Source: Algicola sp.
GTDB taxonomy: Bacteria; Bacteroidota; Bacteroidia; Flavobacteriales; Flavobacteriaceae
Assembly (NCBI GenBank): GCA_018222915.1
Contig: JAAEZI010000020.1
Span: forward strand, 1 to 54,474
DNA length: 54,474 nt
Reading direction: 5' to 3'
Numbering within the stretch: position 1 is the first letter of the stretch; the number at the start of each line of letters is the position of its first letter. The notes below the pieces were generated by a model that worked only from the letters and a program-made list of their open reading frames with translations, was not told where the DNA came from and searched no databases. This document shows, in pieces, positions 1-8,950 of the stretch. Position numbers and translations under genes: made by a program.

Positions 1-292
1 CAGTATTTATCGGATCGGTACTTTCAGAACATTCAACAGTTGCATCTGCAGGCACATTTAAAGTAGGAGCCACTGTGTCTTCAACGTTAATGATTTGAAC
101 TCCAGTTGTCGTGTTACCACAATCATCAGTCGCTGTCCATGTTCTTGTAATAGTTTCTGTGTTACCACAATCGGCAACAGACGTATCGTTGAAGGTAATG
201 GTTACCTCACCACAGCTATCCGTAGCTGTTGCTTCTCCAGTATTTATCGGATCGGTACTTTCAGAACATTCAACAGTTGCATCTGCAGGCAC
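1..292 (-). repeat. 237-bp tandem repeat within adhesin gene
   Basis: The stretch at 1-55 recurs almost base for base at 238-292, a period of 237 bp or exactly 79 codons. Each copy encodes the start of one HYR-like module (VPADATVECSESTDPINT). The high nucleotide identity suggests recent duplication or gene conversion, and more copies probably continue beyond position 1. Confidence 0.85.
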
Positions 293-3200
293 TATGATTG
301 TTGGATCCGTCGTATCTACTATACTAATAGTCTGTGTAGCACTGGTAATATTGCCACATTGATCTTCTAAAGTCCACGTTCTTGTAATGGTAGATTCATT
401 ATTACAACTTCCAGCGACAACCACATCCGTATAAGATGGTTCAAGACTTAAGTTGCAATTATCGAATTCATCTGATACATCACCTGTGATATTCAGATCC
501 GTTGGGTCTTGATCACACTCAATAGTGACATCCGAAGGCACCGTAAAGGTTGGTGGTGTTGTATCATCTATGGTGATTAGTTGGACATCGCTTGTTGGAT
601 TTCCGCAAATATCTGTCACCGTGAAAGTTCTAGTCACAGTTATCGGACAAGTTCCAGAATTGGTATCACTATAGCTTATAGACTCTATAGCTTCATCATC
701 AGAGGCTATACCATTGCCACCTAGGGCTGCTTGCAGCTGTTCTAAAGTTATAATAGTTGATGTCTCACTATATGGTAAATCACTAATAGCATTCGTTCCA
801 CAACCTTCCAAACTATAATCATCAGGTGCTGTGATTTCTGGGGCTTCAGTATCCGTAACTGTTAAGGTGATTTCTATAGGTGTTGGGTCGGCACATCCAG
901 TACTGTCTTGAACATACACGATATATGTTCCAGCAGACAGATTATTAAAAGTACCGGTTGTGTTGTCAAAATTAATGTTATCTAAGCTAAAATAATAAGG
1001 TGCAATTCCACCACTTGGAATTACCGTGATTGAACCATTAGCAGTATCATCACAAGTTGGATCTATATGATCTTCTATACTTTCTGAACCATTAACACTT
1101 ACAACGGTGATGTCAAATTCACATGACAACTCTACTGGTTCTCCGTTTTCAGGAGTGTAGGTAGCTGTATACGTTACGGTCGTTTCACCAGGTACGAAAG
1201 TGTCTCCTGGATTGTGAGAAGATGTCACCACAAAATTAATCCCTCCAGCACAAGCCGCATCAAGGAGTGTCGCGTCAAAAAACAAACTATTCACTTCAAT
1301 TTTATCTCCACCATTGGCATCTGGGCTATCATAATTGAAACGTAATTTATAAGCGCTACTAGGAACCGTATTAGGAATGACAATAGTTTGCTGGCCATCA
1401 GTCGTTATTCCTGAAATTTGGTCTGTATAAACCACAGCATTGGTATCTGGGTTGATGACAGATAGGGTCCAATTAACAGTAGCTGTCACATCTACCAAAT
1501 CAATGTTGATAGGTGCGCCTTCGCTAGTGTCAAAATAGAGCGTTGGTGTTGTGAAAAAGGCATCGTCATAAATAGAACCAGAACCCGTAGATTGAAAAAG
1601 TCTTAGGTTATCCGTTCCAACTCTTTGCACATAGTTGAATTCCCAGCATTCATCAGAAAACGTGTTCTCAGGTAGATCAAATTCCATGTTAAAGGAATAA
1701 TTGTCACCATCTGCAGACGTACAACATTGATATTCGAATGTAGGAGGTGTCCAAAACATGATGGCTTCCATATTTTCATCAGCACAGCCAATTTCAACAG
1801 GAGGTGGGCAATCAAATACCTGAATATCACAAGTTTGTATTTCAGGCTGAATAATTGTAACATCAATCGACTCCATCGTTGTTATACAGGAGTTTGCATC
1901 CGTTACCGTAAGCGTGTAAGTCCCAGCAGGAAGCCCAGAAAGATCCTCGCTATTTGCGGTAAAACCGTCAGGACCAGTCCAATCATACGTATAAGGTGGA
2001 ACACCACCAGTCACGGTAGCATTAATACTGCCTGTGCTTTCACCATAACACAAAATATTGTTTTGATTATATGAAATTTCAATAGGTGTATACGGTGTTC
2101 CTACCGTTATGACTTGAACAAAGGTTTCACTAATTTCACCACAGGCATCTGTAAACGTCCATGTATTTGTATAAGTCCCTGTATTTGGGTTATTACTATC
2201 TTCCACAAATTCCCCAGACTCCTTAACATAAGTAAAGTTGCAAATATCTGTTTCAGGTTCTAAGTTTTGTGCATTCGCTAATCCATCAACGTCAGAACAT
2301 GCTAATGATACATCTAGTGCACCTTCAGCAGTTGCCCAAACGGCAGTAGGTTGTTGTACTTCCACTTGAACAGGCAGAAGATCTCCAATATTACAAGCAA
2401 GCACAGAGGCAGAGCTCAATGTGGTTTGTTGATTAGGATTTTGTACGCCATTAAAAGTGGCGGCAAACTGAAATTCAAAATCTAAATCACAATCGGTTTC
2501 AAGAAAATAACAAGCATCTTGAAGTACCAATTCAAAATTGACATTAAGACTTTGATCACCTACATCTAGCAAGCCATCAATAAAATCAAAAGTTAATTCA
2601 TTAGTGCTGTTATCAAAATTGAAAGTGACTCCTGATGGCAATGAATTGACAATTACATCACTTACCTGTGGTGGTAAGGTTGTCGCCATAGAAAATTCAA
2701 CAGCGTCATCATTACCTGTATTAAGCACATCAAATGAAAATCCAAGTGTTGATCCAGGAGCGTTAGGGTTGGATCCTGATTCAAGAACGATATCAATTGG
2801 TGATAAATTAGGAGACCATACTTCTACGGCAAATCCTAGTAAGTAAAGGCCGTAAGTCTCTTGATTAGATGTCAATCTGAAGGTCGCTGACGTTTGATCG
2901 TTATCTATAATGAGATTTCCAGAGTTGTTTAATGGAAAAATAGCAGCATCAAAACCAAGCGTATTTGTACTAGCCGGTAAACGGTTAGTAAAGTTGTTGT
3001 TACCTAGAGTAATTCGACTATTAAAAAAATTGTTACTGTCTCTTAGAGGTGCCTGTAAATCAACAAAATTACCTGCGACATTTTGAATTTGTAGTTTATC
3101 ACCAGATAAATCTCGGTCTCCTTCCAATGCACCAATAATGACATCAGCGTCAACAGCACCTTGAGGCACTGTTTGAAAGCCGTTAAAAGAAATATCAAAT

Positions 3201-3937
3201 CCATTATTTACAGCAGTGACTTGTGCATAACCATCAAATAATGTGATATTTCTTGCTGGTAATTTCGGACTTTCATAAACGAATACAATTTGCCATCCAC
3301 CAGACGTACCAGTAATTGTTAAATCATGACCAGTAAGACTTCCTGTTTTAGCTTCAACATTGGCTACTTGATAAGCGCCAAAAACATTATTTAATGCTTG
3401 TACTTGTGCCGTGATATCTTTAAAGCAGATATATGGATCGTTATTTATATGCGGATTTTGGTCTCTTCCTCTGTAGATCACTTCATCTGCAGTCACAGTG
3501 GTGTAAGTAGTCTCTCCAGGAAGCATTAATTTGACGTCATTATAATTCCAGTTAGGCTGATTTTCAGAGTTAATATCTGTTGTTGGCTCTCTATCGGCCG
3601 CAGCCCAATACAGGAATACTTTTTTTAATGACAAGCATTCAAGACTAGGAGCAGGATTCGATAAATTTGCTCTGGAAGAATTGAAAGTACTCGGATCATT
3701 ATCTATATCGACATAAACGTTATCAGTAAAACTATGGTTACCAGCTTCACCATTATAATTTGTAGTGGCAGATCTGGACAATACATTGTTTGCAATCATC
3801 GTGATGTCGCCGTGAACCGTTTCATTATATCTCGGTTGAAAGGCATCTAATACTTGACCATGTGAAACATAGCCTAAGCAGAGCATCAATAAAAAGATGA
3901 TACGTTGTTTGGTATTATGATTAATAGCGGTTTTCAT
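1..3937 (-). CDS. giant secreted SprB/HYR-repeat adhesin (3' end beyond window)
   Basis: The frame stays open from an ATG at 3937 to the window edge, giving 1312 visible residues with no C-terminus. The N-terminus is a signal peptide of about 28 residues ending in SHGQ. A long beta-rich N-terminal region follows. SprB-like repeats lie at about residues 616-697 and 942-1022 (GGVPPYTYDW...GLPAGTYTLTVTD pattern). At least four HYR-like modules start near residues 1022, 1129, 1209 and 1289, each with an aPxxxxPxDxxxEC start and a DxCGN...TxTrTWTaxDxCGN pattern. Proteins with this layout in Flavobacteriia are cell-surface adhesins carried by gliding machinery and exported by T9SS; a C-terminal sorting domain would be expected off-window. 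The gene starts 30 nt after a small secreted-protein gene and is probably co-transcribed with it. The adhesin class is clear; the ligand is unknown. Confidence 0.88.
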   Translation of the reverse strand, partial: MKTAINHNTKQRIIFLLMLCLGYVSHGQVLDAFQPRYNETVHGDITMIANNVLSRSATTNYNGEAGNHSFTDNVYVDIDNDPSTFNSSRANLSNPAPSLECLSLKKVFLYWAAADREPTTDINSENQPNWNYNDVKLMLPGETTYTTVTADEVIYRGRDQNPHINNDPYICFKDITAQVQALNNVFGAYQVANVEAKTGSLTGHDLTITGTSGGWQIVFVYESPKLPARNITLFDGYAQVTAVNNGFDISFNGFQTVPQGAVDADVIIGALEGDRDLSGDKLQIQNVAGNFVDLQAPLRDSNNFFNSRITLGNNNFTNRLPASTNTLGFDAAIFPLNNSGNLIIDNDQTSATFRLTSNQETYGLYLLGFAVEVWSPNLSPIDIVLESGSNPNAPGSTLGFSFDVLNTGNDDAVEFSMATTLPPQVSDVIVNSLPSGVTFNFDNSTNELTFDFIDGLLDVGDQSLNVNFELVLQDACYFLETDCDLDFEFQFAATFNGVQNPNQQTTLSSASVLACNIGDLLPVQVEVQQPTAVWATAEGALDVSLACSDVDGLANAQNLEPETDICNFTYVKESGEFVEDSNNPNTGTYTNTWTFTDACGEISETFVQVITVGTPYTPIEISYNQNNILCYGESTGSINATVTGGVPPYTYDWTGPDGFTANSEDLSGLPAGTYTLTVTDANSCITTMESIDVTIIQPEIQTCDIQVFDCPPPVEIGCADENMEAIMFWTPPTFEYQCCTSADGDNYSFNMEFDLPENTFSDECWEFNYVQRVGTDNLRLFQSTGSGSIYDDAFFTTPTLYFDTSEGAPINIDLVDVTATVNWTLSVINPDTNAVVYTDQISGITTDGQQTIVIPNTVPSSAYKLRFNYDSPDANGGDKIEVNSLFFDATLLDAACAGGINFVVTSSHNPGDTFVPGETTVTYTATYTPENGEPVELSCEFDITVVSVNGSESIEDHIDPTCDDTANGSITVIPSGGIAPYYFSLDNINFDNTTGTFNNLSAGTYIVYVQDSTGCADPTPIEITLTVTDTEAPEITAPDDYSLEGCGTNAISDLPYSETSTIITLEQLQAALGGNGIASDDEAIESISYSDTNSGTCPITVTRTFTVTDICGNPTSDVQLITIDDTTPPTFTVPSDVTIECDQDPTDLNITGDVSDEFDNCNLSLEPSYTDVVVAGSCNNESTITRTWTLEDQCGNITSATQTISIVDTTDPTIIVPADATVECSESTDPINTGEATATDSCGEVTITFNDTSVADCGNTETITRTWTATDDCGNTTTGVQIINVEDTVAPTLNVPADATVECSESTDPINT

Positions 3938-3967
3938 AAATACGTATGAGTTTAGATTTAACTATGA

Positions 3968-4417
3968 CTAGTTAAATTTGGATGGATCTGGGATTAATGA
4001 TTTAATCAAAATGGTATTACTTAGAACAGTGCCATTGTTCGCGACGGCCTTTACTTCAGTACAATTCCATTTATTATTTAACGAATTATTGTTTCTTGAT
4101 AATTTGAGATAAAAATTTAAAATATCTCCAGAACCAAGGACAGTATTATTTAGTTCACTGACTTTATCTTTCTTTAAAAGACGCTTTGCTAAAGGCACTT
4201 GTACTTCTGGACTTAATCCATCACAATTCTTGTCCTTAGCAGAAATCTTAAAACTGGCATTATTGCTACCAATATTGGTAATTCGCAATACATAGAATTG
4301 CTCAGGTTCAGTGTTGGGTCTGTCAGCACCTGCCATAATTTTTAATTCAAGCGGCTGTTGACCATACGTTAATAGCGTCGCTAGAAATACTAGCATCAGC
4401 ATCATAATTTTTTTCAT
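3968..4417 (-). CDS. small secreted protein of unknown function
   Basis: 149 residues with a clear signal peptide (lysines, a hydrophobic core, then TYGQQ), so it is exported. I do not recognise the family. The mature part has alternating hydrophobic residues and two cysteines in DKNCDGL and KWNCTEV; it could be a small immunoglobulin-like beta-sandwich, but that is inference. It lies directly upstream of the giant adhesin with a 30-nt gap on the same strand, which suggests one transcript and perhaps a helper or accessory role at the surface. No T9SS C-terminal domain is visible. Confidence 0.75.
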   Translation of the reverse strand: MKKIMMLMLVFLATLLTYGQQPLELKIMAGADRPNTEPEQFYVLRITNIGSNNASFKISAKDKNCDGLSPEVQVPLAKRLLKKDKVSELNNTVLGSGDILNFYLKLSRNNNSLNNKWNCTEVKAVANNGTVLSNTILIKSLIPDPSKFN

Positions 4418-4723
4418 AGAATACTATTTAAACTATCTTGTTTCGCTTTGCGATGTTACTTAAAAGTAAAACTGACGGGAGCTTGTAGGCCTTAATCAGA
4501 ATTCCATTTTTTTTTGAGGGAAGTACATTGGCAACCAATGCGTGGTAAATGGATAAATTAATTTATTTTTGATTTGGGGTCATAAAACATTGTTATTAAA
4601 CTTAACAAATGAACTCATTAGTTATACCTTTGACAAATTTAAATGTTGAAGAGACGAAAATAATCGTTAAAACGGAATTATCCAACATTTTATCGATAAA
4701 AATTGCATTTAATCGAATAACAT
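4418..4723. other. divergent intergenic region, 306 bp
   Basis: This AT-rich region lies between the adhesin operon (minus) and the polyphosphate operon (plus). It contains two short perfect inverted repeats: TTACTT-AA-AAGTAA at 4456-4469, and CATTGG-CAA-CCAATG at 4526-4540. A -7-type promoter element for the plus strand is at 4625-4632. No credible gene was seen. The inverted repeats could be operators for either operon, but no known regulator site is recognised. Confidence 0.5.
4625..4632 (+). promoter_or_regulatory. -7 promoter element for sixA-ppk1-ppx
   Basis: TACCTTTG matches the Bacteroidota consensus TAnnTTTG exactly and lies about 90 nt before the sixA start. No clear TTTG/TTG -33 element was found at the usual spacing, so this is a moderate call. 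Confidence 0.45.
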
Positions 4724-5209
4724 ATGAAAACAATCATACTAACACGACATGCCAAATCTTCATGGGAATTTGATGTTTCAGATCGCGAACGACCTTTAAA
4801 AAAGCGTGGATTTAAGGACGCAAACTTAGTTTCAAAAGCATTCAAAAGAGAGAAGATTGACTCAGATGCCATATTTTCTAGCCCTGCCAATAGAGCGCTT
4901 TCCACATGTAAAATATTTATGAAAAACATGAGTATTGATCCGGAAAACATTCAAATTAAGGAGGATTTATATGATTTCGGAGGTGATGATGTTATCTCAT
5001 TCTTGAAATCTCTTGACGAGAATTACCAAAAGGTTATGATTTTTGGTCATAATCATGCATTCACGACAATTTGCAATATATTTGGTGATAAATTTATTGA
5101 TAATTTACCTACAAGTGGTTTGGTTGTTATTGATTTTGATGTGGATGCATGGAAAGACATCAAAAAAGGAACAACGAGATTAACGATTTTCCCAAGAGAT
5201 TTAAAATAA
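4724..5209 (+). CDS. sixA: SixA-type histidine phosphatase
   Basis: 161 residues of the histidine phosphatase (RHG) superfamily. The catalytic TRHAKSSW motif is at residues 7-14 with the nucleophile at His9, R57 lies in SSPANRALST, and a second catalytic His is in IFGHNHAF (residues 106-113). Short stand-alone members of this type are called SixA; E. coli SixA dephosphorylates the phosphorelay histidine of ArcB, but the substrate here is unknown. The stop codon overlaps the ppk1 start (TAATG), so translation is probably coupled. Being first in a polyphosphate operon hints at a role in phosphate or polyphosphate metabolism rather than two-component signalling. The family is certain; the role is inference. 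Confidence 0.88.
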   Translation: MKTIILTRHAKSSWEFDVSDRERPLKKRGFKDANLVSKAFKREKIDSDAIFSSPANRALSTCKIFMKNMSIDPENIQIKEDLYDFGGDDVISFLKSLDENYQKVMIFGHNHAFTTICNIFGDKFIDNLPTSGLVVIDFDVDAWKDIKKGTTRLTIFPRDLK

Positions 5210-7260
5210 TGACAAAAGACAAAAATAGTTATATCAATAGAGAGTTAAGTTGGCTTCAATTCAATGAACGTGTATTGCAGGAAGCAGCCGATGAAAGTGT
5301 TCCATTAATAGAGCGCTTTCGTTTTTTAGGAATTTTTTCAAATAACCTCGATGAATTCTTTAAGGTGCGTTATGCGACGGTAAAGCGAATCGATGAAGCC
5401 GGAAAAGGTGGTAAGAGCGAGTTGGGTATTAAAGCTGCAGAATTGCTAGAAATCATTACGCAAGTAGTGATTAAACAACAAAGTGAAAGTTTGGATATTT
5501 TGAGTAATATTCAAAAGAAATTGGAAGACGAGAATATCTTTATCATTGATGAAACACAAGTTGATGACGAACAACACCAATTTATTAAAGACTATTTTAT
5601 ACAGCAAATTAGTCCGGCTTTAGTAAACATCATCTTGAATGATTCTGTGGATTTACCATTGCTAAAAGATAGTGCGGCTTATTTAGCTGTAAAAATGGAA
5701 TTAACGAATCAAAAAAAGCAGTTTGCGCTTATAGAAATCCCCAAATCGATGGATCGATTTATCGTTCTTCCTAAGAAGGGTGATAAAAGCTACATCATGA
5801 TTCTTGACGATTTGTTACGCTATTGTTTAAATGATATCTTCAATATCTTCAGCTACACAAGTATTACGGCTAATATGATTAAGATTACTAGAGATGGTGA
5901 ACTTGATTTTGATAGCGATTTGAGTAAAAGTTTTATCGATAAGATTTCTGATAGTGTGAAAGATAGGCAAATAGGTGACCCAGTACGATTTGTTTACGAT
6001 AAAACCATTGACGAAAAGACCTTACTTTATCTTATGACAAAGATGGGAATTGACTCTAGAGATAGTGTGATTCCTGGTGGGAGGTATCATAATAGACGCG
6101 ATTATATGGATTTTCCAAGTCTGGGAAGAACAGACTTGATGTACAAAAAAATCAAGCCACTACAAATTAAAGGACTGAGTTTGGAAAGCAGTATTTTTAC
6201 GTCTATCTCTCAAAGAGATTATTTGCTGCATACACCTTATCAGACCTTTTCGTATATCGTAAAGTTTTTGAGGGAAGCCGCCTTAGATCCGCAGGTTAAA
6301 TCGATTAAGATCACGATTTACCGCTTAGCTCAAATCTCTCATATTGCCAGCTCCTTAATTAACGCTGCAAAAAACGGCAAAAAGGTAACAGTCGTTATAG
6401 AATTGAGAGCGCGTTTTGATGAGCAAGCTAATATTGATTATGCCGAGCAAATGCAAGATGAAGGCGTCAATTTATTATTTGGTGTAAACGGACTCAAAGT
6501 ACACAGTAAAATTTGTGTCATAGAACGAGAAGAAAACAATACTTTAAAGCGCTATGGTTTCATCAGTACTGGTAATTTTAATGAGTCGACGGCTAAAATC
6601 TATACCGATTTTACCTTGTTTACAGCAAACTCCAAGATATTAAAAGACGTCAATAAAGTCTTTAACTTTTTTGAAATCAATTATCGTATTTATAGATACA
6701 AACATATCATTACCTCGCCACATTACACGAAAACAAAGCTATTTGCCTTAATTGACAAAGAGATTGAAAATGTCAAAAATGGTAAACCGGCTTTTATCAA
6801 ACTTAAATTGAATAGTATTTCAAGTTATAAGATGGTAGATAAACTCTACGAAGCGAGTAGGGCTGGTGTTAAAATCCAAATGATTGTACGTGGTATCTGC
6901 TGTTTAGTACCAGGAATTAAAGGTATGAGTGAAAATATTGAAGTCATAAGTATTGTCGATAAATTTTTGGAGCATACGAGACTTTATGTATTTTGTAATA
7001 ATAATGATACCAAAGTTTATATCTCCTCTGCAGATTGGATGACACGAAATATTGAAAATAGAGTAGAGGTTAGCTGTCCAATTTATCAGGAAGATATTAA
7101 GCAGGAATTACTCGACATATTCGATATTTGCTGGAGTGACAACGTCAAGGCTCGCGTTATCGATGAATCACAGAGCAATGATTATAGAAGGAATAATGAA
7201 CCTAAAGTAAGAGCACAATTTGCACTATATGATTATTTTAAAGAAAAACTAACATCTTAG
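5209..7260 (+). CDS. ppk1: polyphosphate kinase 1
   Basis: 683 residues, the normal PPK1 length. The enzyme reversibly transfers the ATP gamma-phosphate onto polyphosphate. The N-terminal domain starts INRELSWLQFNERVL (residues 9-23). The autophosphorylated His is His432 in GLKVHSKICV, and the second conserved His is His588 in FLEHTRLYVF, followed by SSADWMTRN (605-613), all diagnostic of PPK1. I chose the ATG at 5209, which overlaps the sixA stop; an in-frame ATG 60 nt upstream would add residues not seen in the family and lies inside sixA. Followed after 1 nt by the exopolyphosphatase gene, so synthesis and degradation share one operon. Confidence 0.97.
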   Translation: MTKDKNSYINRELSWLQFNERVLQEAADESVPLIERFRFLGIFSNNLDEFFKVRYATVKRIDEAGKGGKSELGIKAAELLEIITQVVIKQQSESLDILSNIQKKLEDENIFIIDETQVDDEQHQFIKDYFIQQISPALVNIILNDSVDLPLLKDSAAYLAVKMELTNQKKQFALIEIPKSMDRFIVLPKKGDKSYIMILDDLLRYCLNDIFNIFSYTSITANMIKITRDGELDFDSDLSKSFIDKISDSVKDRQIGDPVRFVYDKTIDEKTLLYLMTKMGIDSRDSVIPGGRYHNRRDYMDFPSLGRTDLMYKKIKPLQIKGLSLESSIFTSISQRDYLLHTPYQTFSYIVKFLREAALDPQVKSIKITIYRLAQISHIASSLINAAKNGKKVTVVIELRARFDEQANIDYAEQMQDEGVNLLFGVNGLKVHSKICVIEREENNTLKRYGFISTGNFNESTAKIYTDFTLFTANSKILKDVNKVFNFFEINYRIYRYKHIITSPHYTKTKLFALIDKEIENVKNGKPAFIKLKLNSISSYKMVDKLYEASRAGVKIQMIVRGICCLVPGIKGMSENIEVISIVDKFLEHTRLYVFCNNNDTKVYISSADWMTRNIENRVEVSCPIYQEDIKQELLDIFDICWSDNVKARVIDESQSNDYRRNNEPKVRAQFALYDYFKEKLTS

Positions 7261-7261
7261 T

Positions 7262-8167
7262 ATGCTGACTATAAAAAAATATGCGGCTATTGATATTGGT
7301 TCAAATGCTGTCAGATTATTAATTTCCAACATCATAGAACAAGAAGGACAAGCGCCAAAGTTTAAGAAAAGCTCCTTGGTTCGTGTCCCTATTCGTTTGG
7401 GCTCCGACGTATTTATAAACGGGAACATTTCCGAAGAGAATACACATCGTATGTTGGATACCATGACAGCTTTTAATTTACTGATGAAATCACACAAGGT
7501 AATTGCTTACAAAGCTTGTGCTACTTCTGCGATGCGTGAAGCAAAAAACGGCAATGACATTGTTAAATTAATATCGAAAAAAGCAAAAATAGATATAGAT
7601 ATCATTAATGGTGAAGAAGAAGCAGCCATAATAGCGGCTACAGATTTACATTCCTACATCAAAGAAGATAAAACCTATCTCTATGTAGATGTTGGTGGTG
7701 GAAGCACAGAGTTTTCCGTGATTCATCTAGGTGAAACCGTTGCATCCAAATCGTTTAAAATAGGTACGGTGAGATTACTGAATGATATTGTAAAAAAGGA
7801 AACCTGGATGGAGCTTGAAGATTGGGTCAAGCACAATACCATGGCCTATGACAAATTAGATTTAATAGGATCGGGCGGAAACATTAATAAAATATTTAAG
7901 ATTTCAGGAAAATCACTTGGTAAGCCATTGACGTACTTTTACCTCACAACCTATTACAATAAACTACAAACCTATTCTTACGAAGAACGTATCACAGAAT
8001 TAGAACTGAATCAAGATCGTGCTGACGTGATCATTCCTGCTACGAGAATATATTTATCTGCCATGAAATGGAGTGGTGCTAAGGATATATATGTGCCAAA
8101 AATAGGGCTATCCGACGGCATTATTAAAAGTATTTATCACAATACAGTATCAAGTGTGACGGTTTAA
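7262..8167 (+). CDS. ppx: Ppx/GppA family exopolyphosphatase
   Basis: 301 residues, the short form with only the two ASKHA (actin-like) domains and no C-terminal HD domain. The phosphate-1 motif is AAIDIGSNAVRLL (residues 8-20), CATSAMREAKN is at 86-96, the catalytic Glu lies in INGEEEA (115-121), and DVGGGSTE is at 143-150. It hydrolyses terminal phosphates of polyphosphate or the 5'-phosphate of pppGpp; position directly after ppk1 (1-nt gap) favours polyphosphate. Last gene of the sixA-ppk1-ppx operon. Confidence 0.93.
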   Translation: MLTIKKYAAIDIGSNAVRLLISNIIEQEGQAPKFKKSSLVRVPIRLGSDVFINGNISEENTHRMLDTMTAFNLLMKSHKVIAYKACATSAMREAKNGNDIVKLISKKAKIDIDIINGEEEAAIIAATDLHSYIKEDKTYLYVDVGGGSTEFSVIHLGETVASKSFKIGTVRLLNDIVKKETWMELEDWVKHNTMAYDKLDLIGSGGNINKIFKISGKSLGKPLTYFYLTTYYNKLQTYSYEERITELELNQDRADVIIPATRIYLSAMKWSGAKDIYVPKIGLSDGIIKSIYHNTVSSVTV

Positions 8168-8318
8168 TGTGGTCTTATCGTGTATTTTGGTGCATCAGCT
8201 AATATTTATTTTGTAATTTTATTTTTCATCATATATTAGCCGATGATAAGTGGTACAGCGATTTGACGGCTTATTCTAAGATCCCAATTTAAAAAACTTA
8301 ATTAAAATATTTATGTAT

Positions 8319-8849
8319 ATGAAATCATTACTATTTACTTTTTTATTAATCACCTTTACTTCGGTAACCTTTGCTCAAGAGATAAGTTATGGTGTAAGAG
8401 GTGGATTAAATATTTCAAATTTAGACTTTGATCCTGATGCCACTTTTTCAAACCAACATCGAAACGGATTTGCTTTTGGTGGATTCGTAGATTATGGCGT
8501 GAGTGATCAGTTTTCTGTATTAGTGGAACTGCAATATTCTGCAGAAGGTGCTAAAGCCGATGAACTGAGAGCCGATTATATTCAAATGCCAATCATGGCA
8601 CGATTTGCCATAAACGATCATATTACCTTAGGTGTTGGACCAATGGTGAGTTTAAAAACTTGGGAAGAGCGTGACGGCTTTTCCACATTTACATTTTCTG
8701 GAATTGGTGGTGTAGAGTATATGATTACCGATGAACTATTTGTTGATGCGCGTGTTCATTACGGTTTGAGTAATATTTTGGATGAAGATTTAACAGATCT
8801 CGAAGCTCAAAACACAACGTTTCAATTTGGCTTCGGAATAAAAATATAA
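8319..8849 (+). CDS. PorT-like outer-membrane beta-barrel protein
   Basis: 176 residues from the second of two close ATGs (8313 and 8319); the second gives the cleaner signal peptide, ending FAQE. The mature protein starts ISYGVRGGLNISNL, a pattern of the small 8-strand beta-barrel family found in Bacteroidota (outer-membrane protein beta-barrel, PorT-like). Alternating polar and aromatic strands run to a C-terminal FQFGFGIKI, as expected for insertion by the BAM complex. The 145-nt upstream gap and the terminator after it suggest a monocistronic unit. The exact role is unknown; it is not close enough to assign as PorT of the T9SS. Confidence 0.82.
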   Translation: MKSLLFTFLLITFTSVTFAQEISYGVRGGLNISNLDFDPDATFSNQHRNGFAFGGFVDYGVSDQFSVLVELQYSAEGAKADELRADYIQMPIMARFAINDHITLGVGPMVSLKTWEERDGFSTFTFSGIGGVEYMITDELFVDARVHYGLSNILDEDLTDLEAQNTTFQFGFGIKI

Positions 8850-8874
8850 TCTTAAAGACTTAAGATTTTCAATA

Positions 8875-8902
8875 AAGCTTCAGTTCTGCTGAAGCTTTTT
8901 TT
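8875..8902 (+). terminator. intrinsic terminator after beta-barrel gene
   Basis: A perfect 9-bp stem AAGCTTCAG / CTGAAGCTT with a 5-nt loop is followed by a run of seven T. It lies 26 nt after the beta-barrel gene stop. Confidence 0.9.
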
Positions 8903-8950
8903 GTGACGTACTAATTAGGATTTGTAAAGCGTTTCTATAGCTTGATAAAA

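Noticed and set aside
1-300. Possible CRISPR-like direct repeats
   Set aside because: The repeat spacing is one domain (237 bp) and lies in a coding frame with 79-codon periodicity; there is no spacer diversity or cas gene.
95-370. Plus-strand reading frames opposite the adhesin repeats
   Set aside because: They run antisense to a coherent adhesin frame, have no family features, and exist because the repeats have biased codons.
1603-2846. Further short frames at 1603-1866 (minus), 1727-2074 (plus) and 2604-2846 (plus)
   Set aside because: They lie inside the adhesin frame in other phases. The translation of the adhesin itself is continuous here with recognisable repeats.
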